A DNA stretch of 6,082 nucleotides from UBA4823 sp034436035 (GTDB taxonomy: Bacteria; Chloroflexota; Anaerolineae; Anaerolineales; UBA4823): assembly GCA_034436035.1 (NCBI GenBank), contig DAOTVW010000307.1:1-6082 (forward strand). The letters run 5' to 3'. Of this stretch, positions 6,025-6,082 are shown in pieces. Numbering within the stretch: the stretch's first letter is position 1; every line of letters begins with the position of its first letter. The notes under the pieces were generated by a model. It searched no databases. It was not told where the DNA came from and saw only the letters and a list, made by a program, of their open reading frames with translations. A program made the translations under genes and the position numbers.

Positions 6025-6044
6025 TTAGGAGACCTGTCAGGTTT
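5949..6044. repeat. 96-bp inverted repeat with perfect 15-bp arms
   Basis: AAACCTGACAGGTCT (5949-5963) is the exact reverse complement of AGACCTGTCAGGTTT (6030-6044). Pairing continues inward with CCTA/TAGG and GAG/CTC around small bulges, for about 22 bp in all, leaving a loop of roughly 50 nt. Each arm itself holds the near-palindrome ACCTGACAGGT. The regularity points to a mobile or interspersed palindromic element rather than a transcription terminator. Confidence 0.7.
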
Positions 6045-6077
6045 CAATCAAGCCTATGTTGATTGAACCGCTTGTCT
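5997..6077. repeat. Second inverted repeat interlocked with the first
   Basis: AGACAAGAGGTTC (5997-6009) and GAACCGCTTGTCT (6065-6077) are inverted copies matching at 12 of 13 positions. The left arm lies inside the loop of the 5949-6044 repeat and the right arm outside it, so the two stems interlock in pseudoknot order and may compete. Confidence 0.6.
6040..6069. repeat. Local hairpin CAATCAA/TTGATTG
   Basis: GGTT plus CAATCAA (6040-6051, one bulged T at 6044) pairs with TTGATTG plus AACC (6059-6069) over a 7-nt loop GCCTATG, giving 11 base pairs. It overlaps the right arms of both larger inverted repeats, so it competes with them. Confidence 0.6.
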
Positions 6078-6082
6078 GGACA

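Larger units (their letters stand above)
5476..6082. other. Repeat-rich non-coding segment
   Basis: No convincing gene follows the protease in these roughly 600 bp. An 84-codon open frame at 5578-5832 runs straight through two inverted repeats and is probably chance. No strong terminator is seen directly after the protease stop; an imperfect TGAAACA/TGTTTTCA stem (5547-5564) has no T-run. The rest is dominated by palindromic repeats listed separately, with plain sequence only at about 5823-5915. Confidence 0.65.

Noticed and set aside
5916..6082. CRISPR array
   Set aside because: Repeats are inverted or only two diverged direct copies, with no regular spacing.

Overview
This window looks like a chromosomal stretch of a moderately AT-rich bacterium. 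I lean towards Chloroflexota (Anaerolineae-like). The secreted metalloprotease carries a 'YLPL' motif near its C-terminus and an Ig-like beta domain, a combination I remember from secreted Anaerolineae proteins, and the right end holds dense palindromic repeats. This assignment is inference, not proof.

Left block (1-2299, minus strand): moaA encodes GTP 3',8-cyclase, the first enzyme of molybdenum cofactor synthesis. Only 38 bp downstream lies the start of a large polytopic membrane protein of unknown function, which runs off the left edge (426 residues visible). The spacing suggests co-transcription. A perfect ATTATAAT at 2338-2345 can act as a -10 box on either strand and probably serves both moaA and the divergent plus-strand gene.

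Centre (2398-3120, plus strand): a HAD-superfamily phosphohydrolase with all four motifs intact. It is followed by about 500 bp of non-coding DNA (3121-3618). That spacer holds AT-rich palindromes, a 14-bp perfect palindrome just upstream of a TATAAT, and a hairpin at the next start codon.

Right block (3619-5475, plus strand): a secreted zinc metalloprotease of the metzincin type. It has a signal peptide, a propeptide-like region, HEFAHDFGAADEY, a cysteine-rich and calcium-loop insert, a Met-turn, an Ig-like domain and a hydrophobic C-terminal tail. The best start codon is a CTG, because it alone gives a full signal peptide and a well-spaced Shine-Dalgarno sequence. Both sit inside one 9-bp hairpin.

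Right end (5476-6082): I see no convincing gene. The segment holds at least four inverted-repeat structures and one imperfect direct repeat, and resembles a cluster of interspersed palindromic (REP/MITE-like) elements. I found no CRISPR array, tRNA, rRNA, transposase or recognisable multi-gene defence system. The most unusual signals are the CTG start inside the hairpin, the architecture of the protease, and the repeat cluster.
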